Position numbers and translations under genes: made by a program
Notes under the pieces: generated by a model
Told to the model about the DNA's origin: nothing
The model's database searches: none
What the model saw: only the letters and a program-made list of their open reading frames with translations
Shown: positions 19,252-28,064 of the stretch, one piece after another
Layout of the letters: every line of letters starts with the position of its first letter
How positions within the stretch are numbered: the first letter of the stretch is position 1
Origin: Pseudomonas mosselii
Lineage (GTDB): Bacteria; Pseudomonadota; Gammaproteobacteria; Pseudomonadales; Pseudomonadaceae
Length of the DNA stretch: 64,000 nucleotides
Direction: 5' to 3'
NCBI RefSeq assembly: GCF_003205295.1
Contig: NZ_QJRP01000004.1
Location: forward strand, 62,001 to 126,000

Positions 19252-19583
19252 ACTTTTTCCCCTTGGCCCTTGGCGGTCGCTGGCGCGGTGCTCTGTTTCG
19301 AGGCGGCGGTGACCTGAGGCTTCTCGCCGATCTTGTAGGTTTCCAGGATCTCGTAGGTCACCGTGTCGCGGGTGACGTTGAAGTACTGGCGGCAGCCGGC
19401 AACGTGGTCCCACAGCTCGTGGTGGATGCCACGCGGGTTGTCGCGGAAGAACATGTAGGTGCCCCACTCCTCGTCGGAGCAGGCGTTGGGGTCCAGCGGG
19501 CGGGCGATGTGCGCCTGGCCCGACGCGTGGAATTCTTCCTCGGAGCGCAGCTCGCCGCAGTGGGGACAGAAGATTTGCAACAT
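19248..19583 (-). CDS. soxD: Sarcosine oxidase delta subunit SoxD
   Basis: This 111-residue zinc-binding subunit has the N-terminal CPHC (residues 6-9) knuckle followed by GELRSEEEFHASGQAHIARP, as in SoxD. It stabilises the SoxABDG complex. It starts 16 bp after soxB and overlaps soxA by 4 bp, a sign of translational coupling between subunits. The C-terminal ~15 residues (TAASKQSTAPATAKGQGEKV) are low complexity and probably disordered. Confidence 0.95.
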   Translation of the reverse strand: MLQIFCPHCGELRSEEEFHASGQAHIARPLDPNACSDEEWGTYMFFRDNPRGIHHELWDHVAGCRQYFNVTRDTVTYEILETYKIGEKPQVTAASKQSTAPATAKGQGEKV

Positions 19584-19599
19584 GACGGTTGTCTCCGGG

Positions 19600-20850
19600 T
19601 CAGTGGGCGACGGCAGCGGCGCCGTGTTCGTCGATCAGCGCGCCGTTGTAGAAACGGTCGATGGAGAAAGGCGCGGCCAGCGGGTGCATCTCGCCCTTGG
19701 CCAGGCTCGCGGCGAACACGTTGCCCGAGCCCGGGGTGGCCTTGAAGCCGCCGGTGCCCCAGCCGCAGTTGAAGAACATGTTCTTCACCGGGGTCTTGGA
19801 GATGATCGGGCAGGCGTCGGGGGTGGTGTCGACGATGCCGCCCCACTGGCGGTTCATGCGCACGCGGGAGAGGATCGGGAACATCTCGACGATCGCCTGC
19901 AGGGTGTGCTCGATGACCGGGTAGGAGCCGCGCTGGCCGTAGCCGACCCAGCCGTCGATACCGGCACCGATCACCAGGTCGCCCTTGTCGGACTGGCTGA
20001 TGTAGCCGTGCACGGCGTTGGACATGATCACGCTGTCGATGATCGGTTTGATCGGCTCCGACACCAGTGCCTGCAGCGGGTGCGACTCCAGCGGCAGGCG
20101 GAAGCCCGCCAGCTTGGCCATGTGCCCGGAGTTGCCGGCGGTGACCACGCCGACGCGCTTGGCGCCGATGAAGCCCTTGTTGGTTTCGACACCGATCACG
20201 GCGCCATTCTCTTTACGAAAGCCAATCACCTCGGTCTGCTGGATCAGGTCCACGCCCAGGGCGTCGGCGGCACGGGCGAAGCCCCAGGCCACGGCGTCGT
20301 GACGGGCCACGCCGCCACGGCGCTGCACGGTGGCGCCGAGGATCGGGTAGCGGGTGTTCTTCGAGCAGTCCAGGTACGGGATCTCGGCCGCGACCTGCTC
20401 GGTGCGGATCAGCTCGCCATCCACGCCATTGAGGCGGTTGGCGTTGACCCGGCGCTCGGAGTCGCGGATGTCCTGCAGGGTGTGGCACAGGTTGTAGACG
20501 CCGCGCTGGGAGAACATCACGTTGTAGTTGATGTCCTGGGACAGCCCCTCCCACAGTTTCATGGCGTGTTCGTACAGGTGCGCCGACTCGTCCCACAGGT
20601 AGTTGGAGCGCACGATGGTGGTGTTGCGGGCGGTGTTGCCACCGCCCAGGTAGCCCTTCTCGACCACCGCCACGTTGGTGATGCCGTGCTCTTTCGCCAG
20701 GTAGTAGGCGGTAGCCAGGCCATGGCCGCCACCGCCGACGATGACCACATCGTAGACCTTCTTCGGGGTCGGCGTGCGCCACATGCGCTGCCAGTTCTCG
20801 TGGTGGCTGAGGGAGTGCTTGAAGAGGCCGAAGCCCGAATAACGTTGCAT
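19600..20850 (-). CDS. soxB: Sarcosine oxidase beta subunit SoxB
   Basis: This 416-residue flavoprotein subunit holds the sarcosine-oxidising site, with noncovalent FAD and covalent FMN in known enzymes. ATG at 20850 is chosen: GGAG lies 9 bases upstream and the product starts [19 protein letters not shown], as in family members; a GTG at 20865 abutting the glyA stop is less likely. The FAD-binding motif [20 protein letters not shown] is near residue 40 and the DAO fold follows. It lies 15 bp after glyA, and soxD follows by 16 bp. Confidence 0.96.
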   Translation of the reverse strand: MQRYSGFGLFKHSLSHHENWQRMWRTPTPKKVYDVVIVGGGGHGLATAYYLAKEHGITNVAVVEKGYLGGGNTARNTTIVRSNYLWDESAHLYEHAMKLWEGLSQDINYNVMFSQRGVYNLCHTLQDIRDSERRVNANRLNGVDGELIRTEQVAAEIPYLDCSKNTRYPILGATVQRRGGVARHDAVAWGFARAADALGVDLIQQTEVIGFRKENGAVIGVETNKGFIGAKRVGVVTAGNSGHMAKLAGFRLPLESHPLQALVSEPIKPIIDSVIMSNAVHGYISQSDKGDLVIGAGIDGWVGYGQRGSYPVIEHTLQAIVEMFPILSRVRMNRQWGGIVDTTPDACPIISKTPVKNMFFNCGWGTGGFKATPGSGNVFAASLAKGEMHPLAAPFSIDRFYNGALIDEHGAAAVAH

Positions 20851-20865
20851 GGTGTTCTGCTCCAC

Positions 20866-22119
20866 TCAGCGGTAGACCGGGAAGTCGGCGCACAGGGCTG
20901 CGACGTTCTTGGCCACATCGGCCTCGACATCGGCGTCGCCCAGGTTGTCCAGCACATCGCAGATCCAGCCGGCCAGTGCCACGCACTGGGCGACCTTGAA
21001 GCCACGGGTGGTGACGGCCGGGGTGCCGATGCGCAGGCCCGAGGTGACGAACGGCGACTGCGGGTCGTTGGGCACGGCGTTCTTGTTGACGGTGATATGG
21101 GCGCGGCCGAGGGCGGCGTCGGCGTCCTTGCCGGTCAGGCCCTGGCGGATCAGGCTGACCAGGAACAGGTGGTTGTCGGTGCCGCCGGAGACCACGTCGT
21201 AGCCGCGGTCGATGAATACCTGGGCCATGGCCTGGGCGTTTTCGATGACCTGCTTCTGGTAGCTCTTGAACCCAGGTTCCAGCGCTTCCTTGAAGCACAC
21301 CGCCTTGGCGGCGATCACATGCATCAGCGGGCCGCCCTGGGCGCCGGGGAATACGGCGGCGTTGAGCTTCTTCTCGATCTCTTCGTTGGACTTGGCCAGG
21401 ATCAGGCCGCCACGCGGGCCGCGCAGGGTCTTGTGGGTGGTGGTGGTGACCACGTCGGCGAAGGGAATCGGGTTCGGGTACAGGCCGGCGGCGACCAGGC
21501 CGGCGACATGGGCCATGTCGACGAACAGCAGCGCGCCGACTTTATCGGCGATCTGACGGAAGCGTGGGAAATCGAGGGTCTTCGAGTAGGCCGAGAAACC
21601 GGCGACGATCATCTTCGGCTTGTGCTCGACCGCCAGGCGCTCAACTTCGTCGTAGTCGATCAGGCCGGTGGTGGTGTCGATGCCGTACTGCACGGCGTTG
21701 TACAGCTTGCCCGAGGACGACACCTTGGCGCCGTGGGTCAGGTGGCCGCCGTGGGCCAGGCTCATGCCCAGGATGGTGTCGCCGGCCTGCAGCAGGGCGA
21801 GGTATACGGCGCTGTTGGCCGATGAGCCGGAGTGCGGCTGGACGTTGGCGTAGTCGGCGCCGAACAGCTGCTTGGCGCGTTCGATGGCCAGCGCCTCGAC
21901 CTTGTCGACATGCTCGCAGCCGCCGTAGTAGCGCTTGCCCGGGTAGCCCTCGGCGTACTTGTTGGTCAGGCCGCTGCCCTGGGCCTGCATCACGCGCTTG
22001 CTGGTGTAGTTCTCCGAGGCGATCAGCTCGATGTGATCTTCCTGGCGCTGCTCCTCGGCATTCATCGCCGCCAGCAGTGCGTCGTCATAACCCTGGATCT
22101 GGTCTTGCTTGCTGAACAT
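20866..22119 (-). CDS. glyA: Serine hydroxymethyltransferase GlyA
   Basis: This 417-residue PLP enzyme interconverts glycine plus 5,10-methylene-THF with serine plus THF. Conserved blocks are present: [35 protein letters not shown], and the PLP lysine motif [16 protein letters not shown] at 22119 has GGAG 8 bases upstream. As first gene of the sox cluster it is placed to turn the glycine and C1 unit made by sarcosine oxidase into serine. P. putida usually has a second glyA elsewhere, so this is likely the catabolic copy; that is inference. Confidence 0.97.
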   Translation of the reverse strand: MFSKQDQIQGYDDALLAAMNAEEQRQEDHIELIASENYTSKRVMQAQGSGLTNKYAEGYPGKRYYGGCEHVDKVEALAIERAKQLFGADYANVQPHSGSSANSAVYLALLQAGDTILGMSLAHGGHLTHGAKVSSSGKLYNAVQYGIDTTTGLIDYDEVERLAVEHKPKMIVAGFSAYSKTLDFPRFRQIADKVGALLFVDMAHVAGLVAAGLYPNPIPFADVVTTTTHKTLRGPRGGLILAKSNEEIEKKLNAAVFPGAQGGPLMHVIAAKAVCFKEALEPGFKSYQKQVIENAQAMAQVFIDRGYDVVSGGTDNHLFLVSLIRQGLTGKDADAALGRAHITVNKNAVPNDPQSPFVTSGLRIGTPAVTTRGFKVAQCVALAGWICDVLDNLGDADVEADVAKNVAALCADFPVYR

Positions 22120-22261
22120 CGTGTATCTCCCGGCAGCGATCGTTTCTTGTCTGGTGAGGGTTTTCCCACCCTTTGCAGCGATGGTATGACCGGGCACGGC
22201 GGTACAGATGCCTGCGCGCGCCTTGCAATGGCGCGTTTACGACATTGGCTGCAGTGTTTGT

Positions 22262-22352
22262 CTGTGCCGGCCTCTTCGCGGGTAAACCCGCTCCCACAGG
22301 GTGTGGCGCAATCCCTGTGGGAGCGGGTTTACCCGCGAAGAGGCCGGCACAG
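22262..22352. repeat. Perfect 39-bp REP palindrome between glyA and ltaE
   Basis: Arms 22262-22300 and 22314-22352 are perfect inverted copies of 39 bp around a 13-bp centre, core CGGGTAAACCCGCTCCCAC. It fills much of the 317-bp gap (22120-22436) between the divergent genes glyA and ltaE. Apart from this element and the ribosome sites, no gene is seen in that gap. Confidence 0.93.
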
Positions 22353-22436
22353 GCGACGCAAGCCTGGGCCTGTATAGGCAACCGCCAAATCGATGGTTTA
22401 GAGTGCGATCCTGCGTCGTACAAAAGGACAGGCGTC

Positions 22437-23477
22437 ATGACCGACAACAACCAACAATTCGCCAGCGACAACTACTCCGGCATCTGCCCCGAAGCCTGGG
22501 CCGCGATGGAAAAGGCCAACCACGGCCACCAACGCGCCTACGGCGACGACCAGTGGACCGAACGCGCCTCGGAATACTTCCGCAAGCTGTTCGAGACCGA
22601 CTGCGAGGTGTTCTTCGCCTTCAACGGCACCGCCGCCAACTCCCTGGCCCTGGCCTCGCTGTGCCAGAGCTACCACAGCGTGATCTGCTCGGAGACCGCC
22701 CACGTCGAGACCGACGAATGCGGCGCGCCGGAATTCTTCTCCAACGGCTCCAAGCTGCTGACCGCCGCCAGCGTGAACGGCAAGCTCACGCCCGACTCGA
22801 TCCGCGAAGTGGCGCTCAAGCGCCAGGACATCCACTACCCCAAGCCACGCGTGGTGACCATCACCCAGGCCACCGAAGTGGGCACGGTGTACCGCCCTGA
22901 CGAGCTCAAGGCGATCAGCGCCACCTGCAAGGAGCTGGGCCTGAACCTGCACATGGACGGTGCGCGCTTTACCAATGCCTGCGCGTTCCTCGGCTGTTCG
23001 CCGGCCGAGCTGACCTGGAAGGCCGGGGTCGATGTACTGTGCTTTGGCGGTACCAAGAACGGCATGGCGGTGGGCGAAGCGATCCTGTTCTTCAACCGCG
23101 ACCTGGCAGACGACTTCGACTACCGCTGCAAGCAGGCCGGGCAGTTGGCGTCGAAGATGCGCTTCCTGTCGGCGCCCTGGGTCGGGCTGCTCGAGGACGG
23201 CGCGTGGATGCGCCATGGCCAGCATGCCAACCACTGCGCACAGTTGCTGGCGTCGCTGGTAAATGATTTGCCGGGGGTGGAACTGATGTTCCCGGTGGAG
23301 GCCAACGGGGTGTTCCTGCAGATGCCGGAGCATGCGCTGGAGGCGCTGCGCAACAAGGGCTGGCGGTTCTATACCTTCATTGGCAGCGGTGGAGCGCGCT
23401 TCATGTGCTCGTGGGATACGCAAGAAGCCCGGGTGCGGGAACTGGCGGCGGACATCCGAGCCATCTTCGGCGTCTGA
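22437..23477 (+). CDS. ltaE: Low-specificity L-threonine aldolase LtaE
   Basis: This 346-residue PLP enzyme splits L-threonine or L-allo-threonine into glycine and acetaldehyde and acts on other beta-hydroxy amino acids. Conserved motifs are seen: DNYSGICPEAW at the start, NGTAANSLAL, LHMDGARFTNA, and the PLP-lysine motif CFGGTKNGM. ATG at 22437 follows AAGGA and gives the P. putida enzyme length. It is divergent from the glyA-sox cluster across a large REP palindrome, so glycine production and use meet at this locus. It converges with creC. Confidence 0.96.
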   Translation: MTDNNQQFASDNYSGICPEAWAAMEKANHGHQRAYGDDQWTERASEYFRKLFETDCEVFFAFNGTAANSLALASLCQSYHSVICSETAHVETDECGAPEFFSNGSKLLTAASVNGKLTPDSIREVALKRQDIHYPKPRVVTITQATEVGTVYRPDELKAISATCKELGLNLHMDGARFTNACAFLGCSPAELTWKAGVDVLCFGGTKNGMAVGEAILFFNRDLADDFDYRCKQAGQLASKMRFLSAPWVGLLEDGAWMRHGQHANHCAQLLASLVNDLPGVELMFPVEANGVFLQMPEHALEALRNKGWRFYTFIGSGGARFMCSWDTQEARVRELAADIRAIFGV

Positions 23478-23502
23478 TCCAATGCAGGAAGGGTCCTGCC
23501 TT

Positions 23503-23684
23503 CTTTCGCGACACAAGGCGGCTCCTGCGGCCTTGTGTCGCGAAAGGGCTGCACAGCAGCCCCATGCCTCATCTGGCCCCGACAGGAAACAACAGCCCGA
23601 TTCAAGCGGCCAACCACCGCCCGGTCTCTCTATCCTCTCTCATACCCTGGGCTGGCCACTTCGCGGGGCAAGCCCGCTCCCACA
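23503..23684. repeat. REP units between ltaE and creC
   Basis: A hairpin unit CTTTCGCGACACAAGG (23503-23518) pairs with its complement at 23531-23546, followed by a GGGCTGC/GCAGCCC hairpin. A separate single unit of core CGGGGCAAGCCCGCTCCCAC ends at 23684, 3 bp before the creC stop. The stems could serve as borders between the convergent genes. Confidence 0.8.
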
Positions 23685-23687
23685 GGG

Positions 23688-25121
23688 TCAGCTAAATCGC
23701 CGCACCGGCAACCAGAGCCGCACCCGCACCCCACCCTCGACGTTATCCACCGCCAACGCCCCACCATGCAACTGCATCACCTCGGCCACGAAGTTCAACC
23801 CCAGCCCGGTGCTCTTGCGCCCGGTCCCGGGCCTTGGCAGCGAATAGAACCGTTCGCTGACCCGCCCCAGGGCATACTCGGGAATCGCCTGCCCCTGGTT
23901 GAACAGGCTCAGCGCCACTCGCTCGCCGTCACGCTCAAGCTCGAAAGCCAGCGCGCCACGCTCGGGGGTGAAATCCAACGCGTTGTCCAGCAGGTTGGCC
24001 AAGGCCTGGCGCATCAGGAACGGATCGCACAGTAACCTGACATCAGCCGGGATGCGCTGGCGCACCTGCAGGCCGGCGCCGTCGATCCTCGCACCATGGG
24101 CCAGCAGCAGCTCGTCGATCAACGCCGCCACCGCCACCTGCTGCTCATCTTCCAATGCCTGCATCTGCTCGACCCGCGCCAGGTTGAGCAGGCGCTCGAT
24201 CATCTGCTGCAGGCGCTCGCTCTCGCGCTCGATATTGCCGGCAAAGCGCGCCCGCTGCTCTTGCGGCATGTCGCCCTGCAGCAGCTCCGAGGCGCCCCGG
24301 ATCGCCGCCAACGGGCTCTTGAGCTCATGGGTGAGCGTGTGCACGTAGCGCTCGACATAGGCCTTGCCTTCCAGCTGGGTGCGCATGCGCTCCACCGCCG
24401 TGGCCAGTTGCAGCAATTCGCCGCCCTTGTAGTGCGGCAACGCGGCGCGCTCGCCCTCGCTGACCGCCTGGGCATAGTGAGTGAGCCGACGCAGCGAGCG
24501 AGTCAGCCACCACGACAGCGCCGCGCCCACCAACAGCCCCAGCACGATCAGCCCCAGGCCGAGGTACAGCAGGCGCCGCTCGGAGCGGTCGATGTACGGC
24601 TGCAGCGAGCTGTTGGGCTTGGCCACCGTAACCACGCCGATGATCCGGCCACCGTCGAGGATCGGCGCCGCCACATGCATCACCGAAGTGCTTTCGTCGT
24701 CCGGATCGCTGCGGGTCGAACGGGCGCCGTACTGGCCGCGCAGGGTCAGGTAGACATCGTTCCAGCGCGCGTAGTCCTTGCCCAGGTCCTTGCCGCTGGA
24801 GTCGAGCAGGACAATGCCCTTGGCGTCGGTCACGTAGATCCGGTGGCTGACCTGGTTCTTCGCCAGCCCCCAGATCTGCGCGCTCGGGCGCCGCTCACCA
24901 TAGGCGCCGAGCACCTGCGACAGGCGGCTCTGGGTCAGGGTGCCGTTCTTCACATCGTCGTGAAGGATCTCGGCCAGCAGGTTGGCGGTGTCCACCAGTG
25001 TTTCTTCCGATGATTGCCTCACCACCGGGCGGATTTGCTCACGTACCGTGTTGAGCAGGAAGTAGCCCGCCAGGCCGACGAACAGGAAGTACACCAGGAA
25101 GATGCGAATCCCCAGGCGCAT
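23688..25121 (-). CDS. creC: Sensor histidine kinase CreC
   Basis: This 477-residue inner-membrane kinase has membrane segments at about residues 7-25 and 184-206 flanking a periplasmic sensor domain, then HAMP, H-box THELKSPLAAIRG with phospho-acceptor H265, N-box LANLLDNALDFTP and the ATP lid TGLGLNFVAEVMQ. It phosphorylates CreB. The start ATG overlaps the creB stop by one base (TGATG), so the pair is translationally coupled. In Pseudomonas CreBC links cell-wall/PBP4 perturbation to beta-lactam response and biofilm. creD, the usual third member, is not downstream: ltaE converges here. Confidence 0.93.
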   Translation of the reverse strand: MRLGIRIFLVYFLFVGLAGYFLLNTVREQIRPVVRQSSEETLVDTANLLAEILHDDVKNGTLTQSRLSQVLGAYGERRPSAQIWGLAKNQVSHRIYVTDAKGIVLLDSSGKDLGKDYARWNDVYLTLRGQYGARSTRSDPDDESTSVMHVAAPILDGGRIIGVVTVAKPNSSLQPYIDRSERRLLYLGLGLIVLGLLVGAALSWWLTRSLRRLTHYAQAVSEGERAALPHYKGGELLQLATAVERMRTQLEGKAYVERYVHTLTHELKSPLAAIRGASELLQGDMPQEQRARFAGNIERESERLQQMIERLLNLARVEQMQALEDEQQVAVAALIDELLLAHGARIDGAGLQVRQRIPADVRLLCDPFLMRQALANLLDNALDFTPERGALAFELERDGERVALSLFNQGQAIPEYALGRVSERFYSLPRPGTGRKSTGLGLNFVAEVMQLHGGALAVDNVEGGVRVRLWLPVRRFS

Positions 25122-25801
25122 CAGGCGTGTTCCGGGCTGTAGCTGTAGCCCAGGCCGCGGTGGGTCTGGATCGCCTCGGCGTCGGGCGCGACCTGGCGCA
25201 GCTTGGCGCGCAGGCTCTTGATATGGCTGTCGATGGTGCGCTCGTAGCCGACGTCCGAGGCCACGCCGAGGCCGTCGAGCAGCTGTTCACGGCTGAATAC
25301 CCGCCGCGGTTGTTCGAGCAGGCTCTGCAGCAGACGGAACTCGTGGCGGGTCAGTGTCAGCGCCTGACCACGGTAGCTGATGCGCATGGCCAGGGTATCG
25401 AGCTGGAACGGCGTGCTTTCGCTGGCCGCGTCCGCTCTGGGCACCATGCGCTTGAGGATGGCCCGTACCCGCGCCGCCACCTCACGAGGGCTGAAGGGTT
25501 TGACCACGTAGTCGTCGGCACCGATCTCCAGGCCCAGCACCCGGTCGATCTCGGCGTCGCGGGCGCTGAGGAACATCACCGGCACCTCGCTGAAGCGGCG
25601 CAGCTGGCGGCAGGTCTCGAAGCCGCTGATGTCGGGCAGGCCGATGTCGAGGATCACCAGGTCGGCCGGGCGCAGGCGCTGCTGCTCGACGGCGGCGCTG
25701 CCGAGGGTCACCCATTCGGTGCTGTGGCCGTCGGCCTGCAGGGCGTAGACCAGGGTGTCGGCGATGGCGGATTCGTCTTCGACGATAAGGATGTGGGGCA
25801 T
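25121..25801 (-). CDS. creB: Response regulator CreB, OmpR/PhoB class
   Basis: This 226-residue regulator has an N-terminal receiver with acidic pocket E8/D9, phospho-acceptor D52 (LVILDIGLPDISG) and the conserved lysine in VVKPFSPRE, then a C-terminal winged helix (LTRHEFRLLQSLLEQPRRVF). ATG at 25801 begins PHILIVEDE as in CreB; a longer frame runs into an inverted repeat. It is followed by creC. A nested palindrome at 25805-25896 lies between it and the upstream retropepsin gene. No creD-type target with a TTCAC-N6-TTCAC box was found in the window. Confidence 0.93.
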   Translation of the reverse strand: MPHILIVEDESAIADTLVYALQADGHSTEWVTLGSAAVEQQRLRPADLVILDIGLPDISGFETCRQLRRFSEVPVMFLSARDAEIDRVLGLEIGADDYVVKPFSPREVAARVRAILKRMVPRADAASESTPFQLDTLAMRISYRGQALTLTRHEFRLLQSLLEQPRRVFSREQLLDGLGVASDVGYERTIDSHIKSLRAKLRQVAPDAEAIQTHRGLGYSYSPEHA

Positions 25802-25804
25802 CTG

Positions 25805-25896
25805 AGCGGCAAGCCTCAAGCTGCAAGCTTCAAGTGAAAGCGGATCGCGGCAACTTACACCGATCCGCCGCTTCTTGCAGCTTGTCGCTTGCCGCT
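25805..25896. repeat. Nested three-arm palindrome upstream of creB
   Basis: Three nested pairs are seen: AGCGGCAAGC (25805-25814) with GCTTGCCGCT (25887-25896), CAAGCTGCAAG (25817-25827) with CTTGCAGCTTG (25874-25884), and CGGATCG (25841-25847) with CGATCCG (25861-25867). It fills the 101-bp gap between the retropepsin gene and creB. The caagctgcaag motif is a different repeat family from the REP units here. Confidence 0.85.
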
Positions 25897-25902
25897 GCCG
25901 CA

Positions 25903-26403
25903 TCAGCAGTCCGGCTTGCCCGCCGTGAACTTCTTCGCCGGGTTCACCGCCGCCTTGAACTCGCGCAGGGCCTTGGCGCCCACCAGCAGCGGGTAGTTGA
26001 AGCTGCTGCGATCGACCAGGTTGACCTCAACGGTACGCTTCACATCGCCCAGGCACAGTTCCAGGTCGACCACCGGGCGGCGTGACAGCTCGGGGGCATC
26101 GCCTTCGTCTTCCTCGTCGGCGCGGTTCTTGATCTTGCTGATGCGCGCCAACTTGTGTTCGTAGACCTTGCCATTGGCATCCTTGGTGGCCAGGCGGAAA
26201 CGCACCCATTCCTCGCCGTCGCGGGTAAACAGCTCGATATCCTTGGCCGACAGCGACGCGGTGTAGGCACCCGTGTCCATCTTCGCCTTGAGGGTCTCGC
26301 CGATCTCCGGCAGGGCGATGTTCTCGTAGCGGCCATACAGGGTGGGCTCGGCGGCCATCACCGGCAGCGCCAGAAGGGACAGCAGGGCAAGCAGGGGTTT
26401 CAC
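25903..26403 (-). CDS. Secreted retropepsin-like aspartic protease (PF05618 type)
   Basis: This 166-residue protein has a signal peptide (KPLLALLSLLALPVMAAEP) and a mature domain with the retropepsin motif DTGAYTASL just after LKAKM, then VRFRLATKD and a final conserved block SSFNYPLLVGAKALREF. This matches the family formerly called ATP-dependent zinc protease, related to cytosolic RimB but here exported. The start is GTG at 26403. It sits 101 bp upstream of creB on the same strand, with a nested palindrome between. A role in the cell envelope is inference; no substrate can be read from sequence. Confidence 0.8.
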   Translation of the reverse strand: MKPLLALLSLLALPVMAAEPTLYGRYENIALPEIGETLKAKMDTGAYTASLSAKDIELFTRDGEEWVRFRLATKDANGKVYEHKLARISKIKNRADEEDEGDAPELSRRPVVDLELCLGDVKRTVEVNLVDRSSFNYPLLVGAKALREFKAAVNPAKKFTAGKPDC

Positions 26404-26585
26404 GGGGCAGGCTTCCTTGAGAGGGGTCAGTGCTTAGACTGCGCAGGCAGGATAGGTTCGTTGCAACAGGTTAAACAACATAATGTGAAACATTTGTCCC
26501 AGCTAATGGGCGTACGACGTTTGGCTAAGGGCCAGACCCTGCTTATCATTGCCAACCGTTCACCTAACACAACAAGAGTCCCTTT

Positions 26586-27473
26586 ATGCGTCGCCTGCTG
26601 ACCGGCATCCTCACCCTCACTTTGCTGCTGCTCAACACCCTGGTGCTGATCGGCCCGTTGCTGGTCTTCGCCCTGCTCAAGCTCGTGCTGCCAGGCCGTG
26701 GCCGCGACTACGCATCGGCTGCGGTGATGTGGATCGCCGAGACCTGGTCGGAGATCGACAAGGCCATCTTCGCCCTGTGTATCCCCACCCAATGGGATAT
26801 CCGCGGCGTCGACACCCTGCGCCAGGACACCTCGTACCTGTGCGTGAGCAACCACCAGACCTGGGTCGATATCCCGGCACTGATCGAAAGCCTCAACCGC
26901 CGCGTGCCATTCTTCAAGTTCTTCCTCAAGAAGGAGCTGATCTGGGTACCGCTGCTGGGCCTGGCCTGGTGGGGCCTGGACTACCCGTTCATGAAGCGCT
27001 ACAGCAAGGCCTTCCTCGACAAGCACCCCGAACTCAAGGGCAAGGACCTGGAGATCACCAAGGCCGCCTGCGAGCTGTTCAAGCGCCAGCCGGTGACCGT
27101 GGTCAACTACCTCGAAGGCACCCGCTTCACCGAGGCCAAGCGCCAACAGCAGCAGTCGCCCTACCGCCACCTGCTCAAGCCCAAGGCCGGCGGCGTGGCC
27201 TTCGTGCTGGCGGCGCTGGGCGAGCAACTGGATGCGCTGCTCGACGTGACCATCGTCTACCCGGGCGACAAGGCACCAGGGTTCTGGGACCTGCTCAACG
27301 GCAGCATCAGCCGGGTGATCATCGACATCCGCGTACGCGAGCTGGACCCCGCGCTGAGCGAGGGCGACTACGAGAACGACCCGGCCTTCCGCCAGACCGT
27401 GCAGTCCTGGGTGAACCAGCTGTGGGTGGAGAAGGACCAGCGGATCGAGGAATTACGCGCCGAAATGCGCTGA
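26586..27473 (+). CDS. 1-acyl-glycerol-3-phosphate acyltransferase-like, YihG/PatB type
   Basis: This 295-residue protein starts with one or two membrane helices (LTGILTLTLLLLNTLVLIG, LLVFALLKLVL). PlsC-family motifs follow: NHQTWVD (the NHx4D catalytic box), FFKFFLKKELIWVPLLG, and YLEGTRFTEAK (EGTR phosphate-binding block). The length and the C-terminal IDIRVRELDPALSEGDYEND fit the YihG/LPLAT subgroup rather than housekeeping PlsC. The likely role is acylation of a lysophospholipid at the inner membrane. It is divergent from the retropepsin gene and convergent with the ygiW-like gene. Confidence 0.88.
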   Translation: MRRLLTGILTLTLLLLNTLVLIGPLLVFALLKLVLPGRGRDYASAAVMWIAETWSEIDKAIFALCIPTQWDIRGVDTLRQDTSYLCVSNHQTWVDIPALIESLNRRVPFFKFFLKKELIWVPLLGLAWWGLDYPFMKRYSKAFLDKHPELKGKDLEITKAACELFKRQPVTVVNYLEGTRFTEAKRQQQQSPYRHLLKPKAGGVAFVLAALGEQLDALLDVTIVYPGDKAPGFWDLLNGSISRVIIDIRVRELDPALSEGDYENDPAFRQTVQSWVNQLWVEKDQRIEELRAEMR

Positions 27474-27567
27474 AGCCAATGGCATCAACGCGGGCAACCC
27501 TGCTCTCGCGAGACGAGAACCGGGCTTGTGCCGCGAAAGGGCTGCAAGGCAGCCCCATAAGTGCCGA

Positions 27568-27915
27568 TCAGTTGATGATCTCGACAATATCCACATCCAC
27601 TTCGCGACTCATCAGGTGCTTCTCCACCTCGCCGGTCAGCTTGACCTTGGTCTTGTCGTTGAAAGGGGTCGGCGGCAGGTCTTCATCGTCGATCTCGACG
27701 GTGATGGTGCCGGTGTTGTCCTTGAATTCGTACTTGTCGTCGTTGTTGATCTTCTTGGTCACAAAGCCCTGCAGCACCACCGGGGTGTCGTCGGCGGCAT
27801 CGTTGGCGGCAGCGACCGTGGTCACGGCCTGGGCGCCAGGGCCGGTGTAGCCGGCGGCCAGTGCGGCAGTGCTGAACAGCGGGGCGAGGATCAGGGGCAG
27901 GTAGCGGGCTTTCAT
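27568..27915 (-). CDS. YgiW/YdeI-family periplasmic stress-tolerance OB-fold protein
   Basis: This 115-residue protein has a signal peptide (KARYLPLILAPLFSTAALA) and a BOF-type OB fold with the typical central block TPVVLQGFVTKKINNDDKYE and FKDNTGTITVEIDDEDL. YgiW-like proteins are linked to oxidative and cation stress tolerance and often accompany two-component systems; here the nearest is creBC, 1.8 kb away. The function in this strain is unknown. It is convergent with the acyltransferase gene and separated from hemE by a REP pair. Confidence 0.88.
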   Translation of the reverse strand: MKARYLPLILAPLFSTAALAAGYTGPGAQAVTTVAAANDAADDTPVVLQGFVTKKINNDDKYEFKDNTGTITVEIDDEDLPPTPFNDKTKVKLTGEVEKHLMSREVDVDIVEIIN

Positions 27916-27989
27916 GGTGATCGGGTCCTGTTTGCGTTTTGATGGCCCCAGATTACCGACGATCGCTGAATTGAAACTTAATACGAAAA

Positions 27990-28053
27990 ATCGCGGGGCA
28001 AGCCCGCTCCCACGCCATATACAAGGGGCGTGGGAGCGGGCTTGCCCCGCGAT
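27990..28053. repeat. REP palindrome pair between ygiW-like gene and hemE
   Basis: Perfect 27-bp arms (27990-28016 and 28027-28053) with core CGGGGCAAGCCCGCTCCCAC flank a 10-bp centre, ending 11 bp before the hemE stop. Confidence 0.92.
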
Positions 28054-28064
28054 CGGTCTGACGC

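Noticed and set aside
22120-22261. Possible glycine riboswitch upstream of glyA.
   Set aside because: The short leader shows no tandem aptamer-like motifs; only the ribosome site and the start of the REP element could be made out.
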